Of a stretch of 64,000 nt of DNA, positions 36,057 through 44,804 are shown in pieces (the stretch's first letter is position 1; each line of letters opens with the position of its first letter). The position numbers were made by a program, and so were the translations under genes. The notes under the pieces were generated by a model. The model was given only the letters and a program-made list of their open reading frames with translations. It did no database searches and was not told where the DNA came from. This stretch comes from Methylobacterium sp. J-076 (GTDB lineage: Bacteria > Pseudomonadota > Alphaproteobacteria > Rhizobiales > Beijerinckiaceae). The stretch lies in NCBI RefSeq assembly GCF_022829405.1, contig NZ_JAKSXW010000111.1, positions 1 through 64,000 of the forward strand, read 5' to 3'.

Positions 36057-37361
36057 TCACTTCCCGATGCAGAAGCCGGCAAACAGCCGGTCCAGCACAT
36101 CCTCGACGCCGACATGGCCGCCGACTTCGCCGAGCGCCCGCACGGCCAGCCTCAGGTCCTCCGCCATCAGCTCCGGCGGCCCGCCGCCGGAGAGCCGGTC
36201 GAGATGGCCGAGGCAGCGCTCCAGGGCGTCCCGGTGGCGGGCCCGGGTGATCAGGGCGTCGCCCTGGCCGAGCCCGGCCTCCGCGCGCTCCCGGAGGGCA
36301 TCGAGGAGTGCCGGCAGGCCGAGGCCCGTGCGCGCCGAGACCGCGAGGCCGGGGGGAGGGTGCGCGAGAAGGTCCGCCTTGGTCCAGACCGGAAGGGCGG
36401 GGGCGCCGCCGAGGTCCGGCGCCGTGCCGCCCGGCGGCACCAGGGCGAGGACGAGGTCGGCCTGGGCGATCCGCGCCCGGCTCCGGCGGATGCCCTCGGC
36501 CTCCACCGCATCCTCGGTTTCCCGCAGGCCCGCCGTATCCACCAGCACCACCGGCAGGCCATCGAGGTCGAGCCGCACCTCGATGGCGTCGCGGGTCGTG
36601 CCGGGGATCTCGGACACGATGGCCGCCTCCCGCCGGGCGAGGGCGTTGAGCAGGGTCGACTTGCCGGCATTGGGCGCCCCCGCCAGCACCACCCAGAACC
36701 CCTCGCGCAGGCGCTCGCCCCGGCGCCCATCGGCGAGGGCGGCGGCGAGGGCGTCCCGCAGGGTTTGCGCCCGGCCGAGGAGGGCCGCCTCAAGGCCCGC
36801 CTCGTCCACATCGCCCTCGTCGGCGAAATCCAGCGCCGCCTCCGCCCCGGCGAGGCAATCGATCGCCTCGTCCCGCCACGCGGCCACCTGCCGGCTGAGC
36901 GCCCCGTCGAGCTGCCGGAGGGCCTGCCGCCGCTGGCCCTCGGTTTCGGCGTCGATCAGGTCGGCGACGCCCTCGGCCTCCGCGAGGTCCATCCGCCCGT
37001 TGAGCACCGCCCGGCGGGTGAACTCCCCCGGACCCGCCGCCCGGCATCCGGGAATCCGCCCGAGGGCGGCGAGCACCCGCGCCCGCACGGCGAGCCCGCC
37101 ATGCAGGTGCAGCTCGGCCATGTCCTCGCCGCTGTAGGTCGCCGGCCCGGGGAAGTGGGCGACGAGCGCCCGGTCCAGCTCCGTGCCGTCCGCCGGGTCG
37201 CGCAGGGTCCGCAGGGAGAGCCGGCGGGGGGCGGGGAGGGGACCGCCAAGCGCCGCCAGGACGGCGCCCGCCGCCGGCCCGCTGAGGCGGATCACCGCCA
37301 CCGCGGCCCGGCCGAACCCGCTCGCCGGGGCGAAGAGCGTGTCTGCGGGGGCGTCGCCCAT
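36057..37361 (-). CDS. mnmE: tRNA modification GTPase MnmE (TrmE)
   Basis: A 434-residue protein which, with MnmG, places carboxymethylaminomethyl groups on wobble uridine 34. The N-terminal folate-binding domain starts DTLFAPASGFGRAAVAVIRL. The inserted G domain has GAPNAGKSTLLN (G1), DTAGLRE (G3) and WTKADLL (G4), and the protein ends in the catalytic C-[I]-G-K (FCIGK). The ATG at 37361 is preferred because it directly precedes the conserved N terminus; 37388 is possible. Its partner mnmG lies 5.5 kb away, separated by unrelated genes. Confidence 0.96.
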   Translation of the reverse strand: MGDAPADTLFAPASGFGRAAVAVIRLSGPAAGAVLAALGGPLPAPRRLSLRTLRDPADGTELDRALVAHFPGPATYSGEDMAELHLHGGLAVRARVLAALGRIPGCRAAGPGEFTRRAVLNGRMDLAEAEGVADLIDAETEGQRRQALRQLDGALSRQVAAWRDEAIDCLAGAEAALDFADEGDVDEAGLEAALLGRAQTLRDALAAALADGRRGERLREGFWVVLAGAPNAGKSTLLNALARREAAIVSEIPGTTRDAIEVRLDLDGLPVVLVDTAGLRETEDAVEAEGIRRSRARIAQADLVLALVPPGGTAPDLGGAPALPVWTKADLLAHPPPGLAVSARTGLGLPALLDALRERAEAGLGQGDALITRARHRDALERCLGHLDRLSGGGPPELMAEDLRLAVRALGEVGGHVGVEDVLDRLFAGFCIGK

Positions 37362-37477
37362 CCCGGTTCCCGTCGCGCGCCTGTCCATCCGGCGGGCTCC
37401 CTATCACGCGCCCTGCCCCAGAACAGCCGCAAATCCGCGCGACCCCGCGCCCTTTCCTGTCGGAAGAGAGGATTCCC

Positions 37478-38356
37478 ATGCCGCTCGCCACCCGCCGCGC
37501 GGTCTGCGCCGGTCTCCTTGCCGCCACCGCGTGCCCTCCGGTGCGGGCCGCGGAGGGGGTGGAGGCCCGCCTGCGGGCCATTGAGGCCGGGACCGGCGGG
37601 CGCCTTGGCCTCAGCGTCGCGGGGGAGGGGATCGCACCGCTGGCGTGGCGGGCCGACGAGCGGTTTCCCCTGTGCAGCACCTTCAAGGTGCTGGCCGCCG
37701 CGGCGCTCCTCGCCCGGGTCGATGCCGGCGCCGAGTCCCTCGACCGGGTGCTGACCGTCCGCGAGGCCGACCTGCTGAGCTACGCGCCGGTCTCCCGCAA
37801 GGTGGTGGAGGCGGGGGGCGGCCAAGCGCCGATGACCCTCGGGGAGGCCTGCGCCGCCGCCCTGGAATGGAGCGACAACACCGCCGCGAACCTGCAACTC
37901 GGGGTGCTCGGCGGCCCGGCGGAACTCACCCGATGGGTGCGGGGCACCGGGGATGCGGTGACACGCCTCGACCGGGACGAGCCGACCTTGAACACCGCGA
38001 TCCCCGGCGACCCGCGGGACACCACCTCCCCCGCGGCGATGGCGGCCACCCTGGAGCGGATCCTCCTCGGCCCCGTCCTGAAGCCGGCCTCCCGGGTGCG
38101 GCTGGAGGCGTGGATGGTCGGCGCCCGAACCGGGTTCAAGCGCCTGCGGGCCGGCGTGCCCCCGTCCTGGAGGGTCGGCGACAAGACCGGCAGCGGCGAC
38201 AACGGCACCTTCAACGTCGTGGCGATCCTCCGGCCGCCGGGCCGCCCGCCGCTCTTCGCCGCCTCCTACCTGACGGGCGCGACCGCCCCACCCGCCGCCT
38301 GCGAGGCCGCCCACGCCGAGATCGGCCGCCTGATCGCCCGGCATGTCGAGGGGTAG
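37478..38356 (+). CDS. Class A beta-lactamase
   Basis: A 292-residue exported serine beta-lactamase that hydrolyses beta-lactam rings in the periplasm. The signal peptide covers about 1-24. All active-site motifs are present: Ser67-Thr-Phe-Lys70, Ser132-Asp-Asn134, Glu168 with Asn172 in DRDEPTLN, and Lys236-Thr-Gly238. Cys66 directly precedes the catalytic Ser, as in class A carbapenemases, but no Cys follows the KTG motif, so the carbapenemase disulfide cannot form. The spectrum cannot be predicted. It is divergent from mnmE and followed by a palindromic repeat. No LysR regulator or mobile element adjoins it, so it looks like a resident chromosomal gene. Confidence 0.93.
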   Translation: MPLATRRAVCAGLLAATACPPVRAAEGVEARLRAIEAGTGGRLGLSVAGEGIAPLAWRADERFPLCSTFKVLAAAALLARVDAGAESLDRVLTVREADLLSYAPVSRKVVEAGGGQAPMTLGEACAAALEWSDNTAANLQLGVLGGPAELTRWVRGTGDAVTRLDRDEPTLNTAIPGDPRDTTSPAAMAATLERILLGPVLKPASRVRLEAWMVGARTGFKRLRAGVPPSWRVGDKTGSGDNGTFNVVAILRPPGRPPLFAASYLTGATAPPAACEAAHAEIGRLIARHVEG

Positions 38357-38400
38357 GGCCGCGATCGAGCGAGTTGGTCCCGCCGCTCACGCCCCCTCCC

Positions 38401-38492
38401 CGTCATTGCGGGCGGAGCGAAGCAATCCGGGGCAGCGGGCCGTTGCCGAACGTGGCGCGTCCCCGGATGGCTTCGCTCCGCTCGCAATGACG
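38401..38492. repeat. Palindromic CGTCATTGCG repeat, copy 2
   Basis: Arms CGTCATTGCGGGC and GCTCGCAATGACG, with inner GAAGCAATCCGG / CCGGATGGCTTC. It lies between the beta-lactamase and the YbaK-type gene. Confidence 0.82.
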
Positions 38493-38529
38493 AAGGCGGG
38501 TTTCAAAGAAGGCTGGTAGAATCTGCGCG

Positions 38530-39009
38530 ATGGCGACCAAGACGACCCGCGCGACGCAGGCTCTCGACCGGCTGGGCCTCCGCTACAGCCTCCATGCCTA
38601 CACCTATGACCCGGAGGCGCCGCGCATCGGCCTCCAGGCGGCCGAGGCGCTCGGCGTGCCCCCGTCCCGGGTGCTGAAGACCCTGATGGCCGCCGTCGAT
38701 GGGCGCACCGTCTGCCTGCTCGTCGCCTCGGACAGGGAGGCGGCGATGAAGCGGGTCGCCGCCGCCTTCGGGGGCAAATCCGCGGCGATGCTGAAGCCCG
38801 CCGATGCCGAGCGGCTGACGGGCTACCATGTCGGCGGCATCAGCCCGCTCGGCCAGAAGCGCCCCTTCCCCACCGCCCTCGATGCGGGCGCCCTCACCGA
38901 CCCGGCGGCCGAAATCCACATCAACGGCGGCGGCCGCGGCCTGCAGATCCGCCTGACCGAAGCCGACCTCGTGGCGGCTCTCGGGGCCACGGTGGTGTCC
39001 CTGACCTGA
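38530..39009 (+). CDS. ybaK: YbaK-type aminoacyl-tRNA deacylase
   Basis: A 159-residue trans-editing protein that removes Cys from mischarged tRNA-Pro. Recognisable segments are ATQALDRLGLRYSLHAY, LMAAVDGRTVCLLVASDREA, GGKSAAMLKPADAERLTGYH, VGGISPLGQKR and EIHINGGGRGLQIRL, which together identify the YbaK/EbsC family. Length is normal. It stands alone between two copies of the palindromic repeat. Confidence 0.93.
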   Translation: MATKTTRATQALDRLGLRYSLHAYTYDPEAPRIGLQAAEALGVPPSRVLKTLMAAVDGRTVCLLVASDREAAMKRVAAAFGGKSAAMLKPADAERLTGYHVGGISPLGQKRPFPTALDAGALTDPAAEIHINGGGRGLQIRLTEADLVAALGATVVSLT

Positions 39010-39378
39010 TCGCCCGCCCCGCGTCGTCCGAGAACCGCGTCCCCCTCAACCTCACCGCGGGCCGGGAAGTCCGGGCGTCCCCTTGCTCCTTCACCGTCAT
39101 TGCGAGCGACAGCGAAGCAATCCAGGGCAGCGGGACCTGTCCGCCCCGTGGCGGATCCCTGGATGGCTTCGCGGCGCGCGCAAGGACGGGGGGAGCTGTC
39201 GTCTGTCTGGCCGGATACTGGGGTGCCGGTGCGGAGCGGCGGCCTCGCAAGAGGGGGAGGGTCGGATCGGCGGTCCGGGCGGGTTCCGCGACGGACGCCC
39301 TTGCGGGGCGGCGCACCCGCTAACCCATCGTTTACCATGCCCGCCCAGTGTCGGGGGACGGGGCGTCGGGGGAGACGG
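39010..39378. other. Gene-free stretch with a REP copy
   Basis: Mostly the palindromic repeat at 39095-39188, then about 190 bases that probably hold the promoter for the small exported protein. Nothing else was recognised. Confidence 0.45.
39095..39188. repeat. Palindromic CGTCATTGCG repeat, copy 3 (right arm degenerate)
   Basis: The left arm CGTCATTGCGAGC is intact; the right arm has drifted (GCGCGCAAGGACG). The inner arms GAAGCAATCCAGGG / CCCTGGATGGCTTC still pair except for one G-T. Confidence 0.8.
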
Positions 39379-39759
39379 GTGGTGCGGGTGTGCTTGCGGA
39401 TGGCGCTGGCGATGACGACGCTCGCCGGGCCGGTCGCCGCCGCCGACCTTTCCCGCTCCGACTTCACCCGGCCCGACTTCGCCGACCGGTCGCGCGATCC
39501 GGCCCTGCCGCCGCTGCCCCGCTACTTCCCCCGGGGCGATGGCATGGAGGCATCGGGCGCCGCACCGCTGGTGCAGCCCCGGGTGCGGGTGCGGCTCGCC
39601 TGCGTGCCCCGGCGCGTGCCCACCCCGACCAACGCCCCCGATGATCCGAGCTATGTCGGCTCCCCCTACGGCCTCGGCCGCCCGAGCTATTACGGCTTCA
39701 CCCCGCCGCCGGGCATCGACGATCCCTACGGCCGCTCGGTGCTGCCCTATTGCCCGTGA
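39379..39759 (+). CDS. Small exported Pro/Tyr-rich protein, unknown function
   Basis: About 126 residues. The hydrophobic signal segment (RMALAMTTLAGPVAAAD) is followed by a Pro/Arg/Tyr-rich sequence ending DDPYGRSVLPYCP. GTG at 39379 or 39382 follows GGGGGAGACG; an ATG at 39337 is an alternative that would add a basic extension. No family was recognised. It is most likely periplasmic or envelope-associated. Confidence 0.5.
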   Translation: MVRVCLRMALAMTTLAGPVAAADLSRSDFTRPDFADRSRDPALPPLPRYFPRGDGMEASGAAPLVQPRVRVRLACVPRRVPTPTNAPDDPSYVGSPYGLGRPSYYGFTPPPGIDDPYGRSVLPYCP

Positions 39760-39826
39760 GGTGAGGCCGCCTCCCCTCGGGCGAAAAATGGTCTAGATCG
39801 GGCGCCGCATCATCGAGGGCCCGGCC

Positions 39827-40675
39827 GTGACCGCCACCACACCCCAGCAAATCTCCGACCTCCCCACCCTGCGCGCCGCCGTCGCCGGCTGGCGGGCGGC
39901 GGGCGAGACGGTGGCCCTGGTGCCGACCATGGGCGCCCTGCACGAGGGCCACCTCACCCTCGTGGCGGAGGCCAAGCGGGCCGCCCGCCGGGCCGTCGTC
40001 AGCATCTTCGTGAATCCGACCCAGTTCGGACCCGCCGAGGATTTCGCGCGCTATCCCCGCGACCTGGGCACCGACCTCGCGGCCCTCGCCGCCGCCGGGG
40101 CCGACGCCGCCTGGACGCCCGATGCCGCGACCATGTACCCGGCCGGCTTCGCCACGCGGATCGCGGTCGAAGGCCTCACGGACGGTCTCTGCGGCCCCCT
40201 GCGCCCCGGCCATTTCGCCGGCGTCGCCACCGTCGTCACCAAGCTCCTCAATCAGGTCCGGCCCGACATCGCCCTGTTCGGCGAGAAGGATTTCCAGCAA
40301 TTGCAGGTGATCCGCCGGGTCGTCGCCGATCTCGACATGGCGCCCGAGATCCGGGGCGTGCCCACCATCCGGGAGGCGGACGGCCTCGCCCTCTCCTCGC
40401 GCAACCGCTACCTGACCCCCGACGAGCGCCGGAGCGCCCCGCGCCTCCACGCCGTGCTCTTCGACATCGCCGGCAAGGCCCGCGACGGGGCACCCGTGGC
40501 CGGGCCGGTGGCCGAGGGGGTGGCGGCGCTGGAGGCGGCGGGCTTCACCGTGCAGTACGTCAGCGTCTGCGATGCGCACAGCCTCGCGCCGGTCGCCCGC
40601 GTGACAGGCCCCGCCCGGGTGCTGGCGGCGGCCTATCTCGGGCGGACCCGGCTCATCGACAACGTTCCGGTCTGA
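39827..40675 (+). CDS. panC: Pantothenate synthetase
   Basis: A 282-residue enzyme joining pantoate and beta-alanine with ATP. The nucleotidyl-transfer motif PTMGALHEGHLTLV (about 29-42), VSIFVNPTQFGP, FGEKDFQQLQVIRR and the SSRNRYL loop are all present. Length is normal. The start is GTG at 39827, as no ATG lies nearby in frame. panB is not adjacent. Confidence 0.97.
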   Translation: MTATTPQQISDLPTLRAAVAGWRAAGETVALVPTMGALHEGHLTLVAEAKRAARRAVVSIFVNPTQFGPAEDFARYPRDLGTDLAALAAAGADAAWTPDAATMYPAGFATRIAVEGLTDGLCGPLRPGHFAGVATVVTKLLNQVRPDIALFGEKDFQQLQVIRRVVADLDMAPEIRGVPTIREADGLALSSRNRYLTPDERRSAPRLHAVLFDIAGKARDGAPVAGPVAEGVAALEAAGFTVQYVSVCDAHSLAPVARVTGPARVLAAAYLGRTRLIDNVPV

Positions 40676-40683
40676 CGGCCCCG

Positions 40684-42126
40684 TCAGCCTGCCCGGCGCA
40701 GGAGGGAGCGGAACGAGCGCCGCTCGGTGCCGGGGTCGTCCTGCGGCGGGGGCGGGGGCTCCGGCGGCATGGCGGCCAGGATCTCCCCCCGGACCGGCCG
40801 GGCCGGCGCGAACGCCGCCCCCTGGGCGAAGGGCACGTTCAGGTCGATGAGGTCCGGCACGTCCGCCTCGGAGGCCACCTCCGCGACGACCAGGCGGATC
40901 CGGGCGCGGGCGAGGGCGGGGGCGAGATCCTCCACCGCGATGTCGCTGAGGGCGCCCCGGGCCGCCGCCGGCCGCAGCAGCAGGGCGGCCGGCACCTTCA
41001 CCTGACCGATTCCGTACTCCGCCAGCTCGCGGGCATCGAAGCGGAGGTCGGTCGGCCGGTCGAGGCAGAAGCCGATCCGACCGCGCAGGGCCGCGAGCAG
41101 CCCGAGTTGCCCGCTGTCGAGCCCGCGCCAGCTCGCCTGGGGCAGGGCGACGTCGAGGCCGGACAGGGCCTGCTCGTCCCCCGCCATCCGGGCGATCTCC
41201 TTGAGGAAGCCCGGCTCGAATAAGGAGCGCGGGGACAGGCCGTAGGTCACCCGGGCATCGCTGCCGCGGCGGCCGAGATGGCGGACGATGGTGCCCGTGC
41301 GCGCGAGCATGCGCCGGTCCAGCTCCGTGGTGCGCCCGTGCCGTTCGAGGGCGGGGAGGTAGAGCGCCGCCTCCAGGGATTGGTCGTCGATCCGCAGGCG
41401 GCCCATCGCCTCGTAGGCGACGACCTTCCGCTGCGGCAGGGTGACGACGGGCTGCAGGAACACCTCGATCTGCTCGCGCTCGAACGCGGCGAGGATGGCC
41501 GCGTCGTCGGGCCCCCGGGGCGGCTCCATCGGGCGCGGCGGGATCGGCCGGGGCACGGGCAGCGGCGTGGGCTCGGTGAGGTCCGGGGCCGGGCGCGACG
41601 CGGGGGGCAGGACCGGGGGCGTCCAGGCCCGTTCGACGGGCGCGGGTGCCGGCGGGGGCGGGGGCACCGGAGCCACCACCGGGGCCGGTTCGGCGACGGG
41701 CGCCCGCACGGGTGCCTCGCGGATCTTGAGGGCCGCTATCTCGTCGTCCTGGCTGCGGATGACGGCGCTGAGGTCGCGCACGATCCCGCTGAGCAGGCCG
41801 ATCTCGACGGTGAGTTCGTGGACCTCGGCGCGCAGGGTGTCGGCGGGTGGCGGGTCGGCGGCGGGCCGCGCGGCGGACTTCCCCTCGGCCTTCAGGAGCC
41901 GTTGCGAGAGGACATCGACCTCCTGCGAGAGCTTCTCGCAGCGGGCCGTGAGCCCGGTGAGGCGGGCCAGGGCGGTTCCCGTCCCGAGGCACCCCAGGGC
42001 CGCGGCGGAGATCGCGGCGGCGGTGGGGGAGAACACGGCGACCGGCCCGATCGTCACGAGGCCGAGGAGTCCGGTCGCCCACAGCCCTGCATTCCGGCCG
42101 AAGACCCGGGCCATCGTCGCCATCAT
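40684..42126 (-). CDS. TipF-like membrane protein with degenerate EAL domain
   Basis: A 480-residue protein. Two N-terminal transmembrane helices (about 13-56), a coiled coil (about 62-135), a long Pro-rich linker (about 139-205) and a C-terminal EAL-type domain (about 212-460) follow the architecture of Caulobacter TipF, a c-di-GMP receptor that positions the flagellum. The signature is altered: EAL is Glu-Ala-Met in VAYEAMGRL, the N-motif reads VTYGLSPRSL, and the DDFGTG loop is lost (CLDRPTDL). Catalysis is therefore unlikely, though the QVKVP lysine and an EVA glutamate remain. ATG at 42126 or 42114 may start it. The TipF role is inferred from architecture. Confidence 0.75.
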   Translation of the reverse strand: MMATMARVFGRNAGLWATGLLGLVTIGPVAVFSPTAAAISAAALGCLGTGTALARLTGLTARCEKLSQEVDVLSQRLLKAEGKSAARPAADPPPADTLRAEVHELTVEIGLLSGIVRDLSAVIRSQDDEIAALKIREAPVRAPVAEPAPVVAPVPPPPPAPAPVERAWTPPVLPPASRPAPDLTEPTPLPVPRPIPPRPMEPPRGPDDAAILAAFEREQIEVFLQPVVTLPQRKVVAYEAMGRLRIDDQSLEAALYLPALERHGRTTELDRRMLARTGTIVRHLGRRGSDARVTYGLSPRSLFEPGFLKEIARMAGDEQALSGLDVALPQASWRGLDSGQLGLLAALRGRIGFCLDRPTDLRFDARELAEYGIGQVKVPAALLLRPAAARGALSDIAVEDLAPALARARIRLVVAEVASEADVPDLIDLNVPFAQGAAFAPARPVRGEILAAMPPEPPPPPQDDPGTERRSFRSLLRRAG

Positions 42127-42285
42127 CCGTTCCGAGAGTCGACCTCCGGATGGCCGCCTATGCCGCCGGAAACCTGCACGCCAAAGTTGTTGCCGAGCCC
42201 TCGGCCGGGGGCAAGCCCGCCGCGGAGGCGGACGTGATTATTTCAGCGCCTGTGTCCGGGCGAAGACGCCGAGGCCGCGCCCCGA

Positions 42286-42301
42286 TGTTTCACGTGAAAC
42301 A
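42286..42301. promoter_or_regulatory. parS centromere site, copy 1
   Basis: TGTTTCACGTGAAACA, a perfect match to the bacterial parS consensus bound by ParB. It lies in the intergenic region beyond the TipF-like gene, about 4.1 kb from parB. Confidence 0.95.
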
Positions 42302-42319
42302 CCCGAACATTGCTCCCGC

Positions 42320-42469
42320 TCAGGCGCGGGTGAGATACATCCCCGCCATCAGGAACGTGAAGGCGGCCAGGCCGAAGAACCCTTCCTTCCGGTGGGTCTC
42401 ATCCCAGAGATGCGCGGCCGCGCCCGCCGCACAGCACGTTGCACCCAAACCGATTGCCAAGGTCGACAT
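42320..42469 (-). CDS. Small membrane protein, unknown function
   Basis: A 49-residue protein starting MSTLAIGLGATCC, with two short hydrophobic segments (about 2-19 and 31-47) joined by a charged loop (HLWDETHRKEG). The ATG at 42469 follows a strong GGAGGGAGGGG. It lies between the parS site and the mnmG promoter region. No family was recognised. Confidence 0.6.
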   Translation of the reverse strand: MSTLAIGLGATCCAAGAAAHLWDETHRKEGFFGLAAFTFLMAGMYLTRA

Positions 42470-42917
42470 CGAAGCCCCTCCCTCCGCAAAGCAGGATGGC
42501 CGCCGGTCTCGCCGACCCGCAGGCCGCACTGGATCGCTCACCGAACCATGAGTTCGCCACAATGGTTACTGCCGAAGTCAGACCTCGGCAAGATGTTTGC
42601 GCCGATCATCACAAACGGATGCAATCGCGGCGCGTCTTTCTCTCGCCATATGCAATTGTGCATAGTTTTTAGCGCCGTCCTGATCAGTTCTCACGCAGAC
42701 AAATCAGAATCGCGGCACGCCGCCGCTGCATCCGCCCGCGAATCACCCCAACGCACGGGGACATGCCGCCAGGGTTCGACCGCCGGGACGCTTGCCGCCT
42801 CAGGCGGGGGCGGCATCCCCCCGCGGGACGGCGGGATCGACCCGTTCCCCACCGCCGCCCTCCCCGGATCCGCACCGTTCCGTTGACCCGGGCAGGCTCG
42901 GCCGCGTAAGCACGGAT
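42470..42917. other. Intergenic region upstream of mnmG
   Basis: About 450 bases. The stretch at 42550-42720 is AT-rich and likely holds promoters for mnmG and for the small membrane protein. No cluster of DnaA boxes was seen, so there is no support for an origin here. Confidence 0.5.
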
Positions 42918-44804
42918 ATGCCCCCTTCCAGCCCCACCCGCTTCGACGTCATCGTCGTCGGAGGCGGCCATGCCGGTGTCGAAGCCGCCGCCGCCGCCGC
43001 CCGCTGCGGGGCGGCCACCGCCCTCGTCACCCACGATCCGGCGACGATCGGCGCCATGTCCTGCAACCCGGCCATCGGCGGCCTCGGCAAGGGCCATCTG
43101 GTCCGCGAGGTCGATGCCTTGGACGGGCTGATGGGCCGCGCCGCGGATGCCGCCGGCATCCAGTTCCGCCTGCTGAACCGGCGCAAGGGCCCCGCCGTGC
43201 GCGGCCCCCGCACCCAGGCCGACCGGGCCCTCTATGCCGCCGCGATCCAGCAGGCCGTCGCCGCCACCGCCGGCCTCAGCGTCGTCGCCGGAGCCTGCGA
43301 AGACCTCCTCCGCGATGCCGATGGGCGCCTCGCCGGGATCGTCCAGGGTGACGGGACGACCCTCACCGCCCGGGCGGTCGTCCTGACGACGGGCACCTTC
43401 CTGCGGGGGCTGATCCATATCGGCGAGAGCCAGATCCCGGCGGGCCGGGTCGGTGAGGCCCCGTCCGTCGGACTGGCGCACAGCCTCGACCGGCTCGGCC
43501 TGCGCCTCGGCCGGCTGAAGACCGGCACGCCGCCGCGCCTCGCCCGCGACAGCATCGCCTGGGACCGGCTGGAGATGCAGGCGGCCGACGACGACCCCGT
43601 GCCGTTCTCGACGCTGACCGAGCGGATCACCACGCCGCAGATCGCCTGCGGCATCACCCGGACGACCCAGGCCGTCCACGACCTGATCCGCGAGAACCTC
43701 CACCGCTCGCCGATGTATTCCGGCGGCATCGCCAGCCGCGGCCCGCGCTACTGCCCCTCCATCGAGGACAAGGTGGTCCGCTTTGGCGACCGGGAGGGCC
43801 ACCAGATCTTCCTCGAACCCGAGGGGCTCGACGATCCTGTCGTCTACCCGAACGGCATCTCCACCGCCCTGCCGGAGGAGGTGCAGCGCGCCATCGTCCG
43901 CGCCATCCCGGGGCTGGAGCGGGCGGAGATCCTGCGGCCGGGCTACGCCATCGAGTACGACTACGTCGATCCCCGCGAACTCGACGCGGCCCTGCAGGTG
44001 AAGCGCCAGCCCGGCCTGTTCCTCGCCGGGCAGATCAACGGCACCACCGGCTACGAGGAGGCGGCGGGGCAGGGCCTCGTCGCCGGCCTCAACGCGGCCC
44101 GGTTCGCGGGCGACCTGCCCCCCTCGGTCTTCGACCGGGCGGAATCCTATCTCGGCGTGATGATCGATGACCTCATCACCCATGGGGTGAGCGAGCCCTA
44201 CCGGATGTTCACCTCGCGCTCCGAGTATCGGCTGAGCCTGCGCGTCGACAATGCCGACGAGCGGCTGACCCCCCGCGGCATCGCCTTGGGCGTGGTCGGC
44301 GCGCACCGGGCGGGCCATTTCGCGGCCTCGCAGGCGACCCTCGATGCCGCCCGCGCCCGGCTCGATGCCCTCAGCCTCTCGCCGAGCCAGGCCGCGACCC
44401 ACGGCATCGCCCTCAACCGGGACGGCATCCGCCGCAGCGCCTTCCAGCTCCTGTCCTATCCGGAGATCGGCTGGGACCACCTCGCCGCCGTGTGGCCGGA
44501 CCTCACGGAGGTGCCGCCGCGCATCGCGGACCGCTTGCAGACGGACGCGACCTACGCCGTCTACCTGGATCGCCAGAATGCCGACATCGCCGCCTTCCGG
44601 CGGGACGAGGCGGTTCGCCTGCCGGAGGGGCTGGACTATGCCGGCATCAGCGGGCTCTCCAACGAGATGCGCCTGAAGCTCGAGACCGTGCGGCCGGGCA
44701 CCTTGGGGCAGGCGGCGCGGATCGAGGGCGTGACGCCCGCGGCGCTCACCCTGCTGGCGGCCCACGCCAAGCGCGGCGACCGCCGCCCCCGGCAATCGGC
44801 ATGA
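42918..44804 (+). CDS. mnmG: tRNA uridine-5-carboxymethylaminomethyl modification enzyme MnmG (GidA)
   Basis: A 628-residue FAD protein and partner of MnmE. The dinucleotide-binding [20 protein letters not shown] opens the protein, followed by [20 protein letters not shown]. The second functional Cys is in [13 protein letters not shown], and [11 protein letters not shown] precedes the C-terminal helical domain. The ATG at 42918 is chosen because it sits just before the conserved N terminus. It overlaps rsmG by four bases and starts the mnmG-rsmG-parA-parB operon. Confidence 0.97.
   Translation: MPPSSPTRFDVIVVGGGHAGVEAAAAAARCGAATALVTHDPATIGAMSCNPAIGGLGKGHLVREVDALDGLMGRAADAAGIQFRLLNRRKGPAVRGPRTQADRALYAAAIQQAVAATAGLSVVAGACEDLLRDADGRLAGIVQGDGTTLTARAVVLTTGTFLRGLIHIGESQIPAGRVGEAPSVGLAHSLDRLGLRLGRLKTGTPPRLARDSIAWDRLEMQAADDDPVPFSTLTERITTPQIACGITRTTQAVHDLIRENLHRSPMYSGGIASRGPRYCPSIEDKVVRFGDREGHQIFLEPEGLDDPVVYPNGISTALPEEVQRAIVRAIPGLERAEILRPGYAIEYDYVDPRELDAALQVKRQPGLFLAGQINGTTGYEEAAGQGLVAGLNAARFAGDLPPSVFDRAESYLGVMIDDLITHGVSEPYRMFTSRSEYRLSLRVDNADERLTPRGIALGVVGAHRAGHFAASQATLDAARARLDALSLSPSQAATHGIALNRDGIRRSAFQLLSYPEIGWDHLAAVWPDLTEVPPRIADRLQTDATYAVYLDRQNADIAAFRRDEAVRLPEGLDYAGISGLSNEMRLKLETVRPGTLGQAARIEGVTPAALTLLAAHAKRGDRRPRQSA

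Noticed and set aside
39785..39796. GAAAAATGGTCTAG resembling the end of the 68-bp repeat
   Set aside because: Only about ten bases match, with no extension into the rest of the element. It is too short to call a copy.
42470..42917. AT-rich region between the parS site and mnmG as a possible oriC
   Set aside because: The gidA/parAB neighbourhood is often near an origin, but no repeated DnaA boxes or other origin elements could be found by eye.
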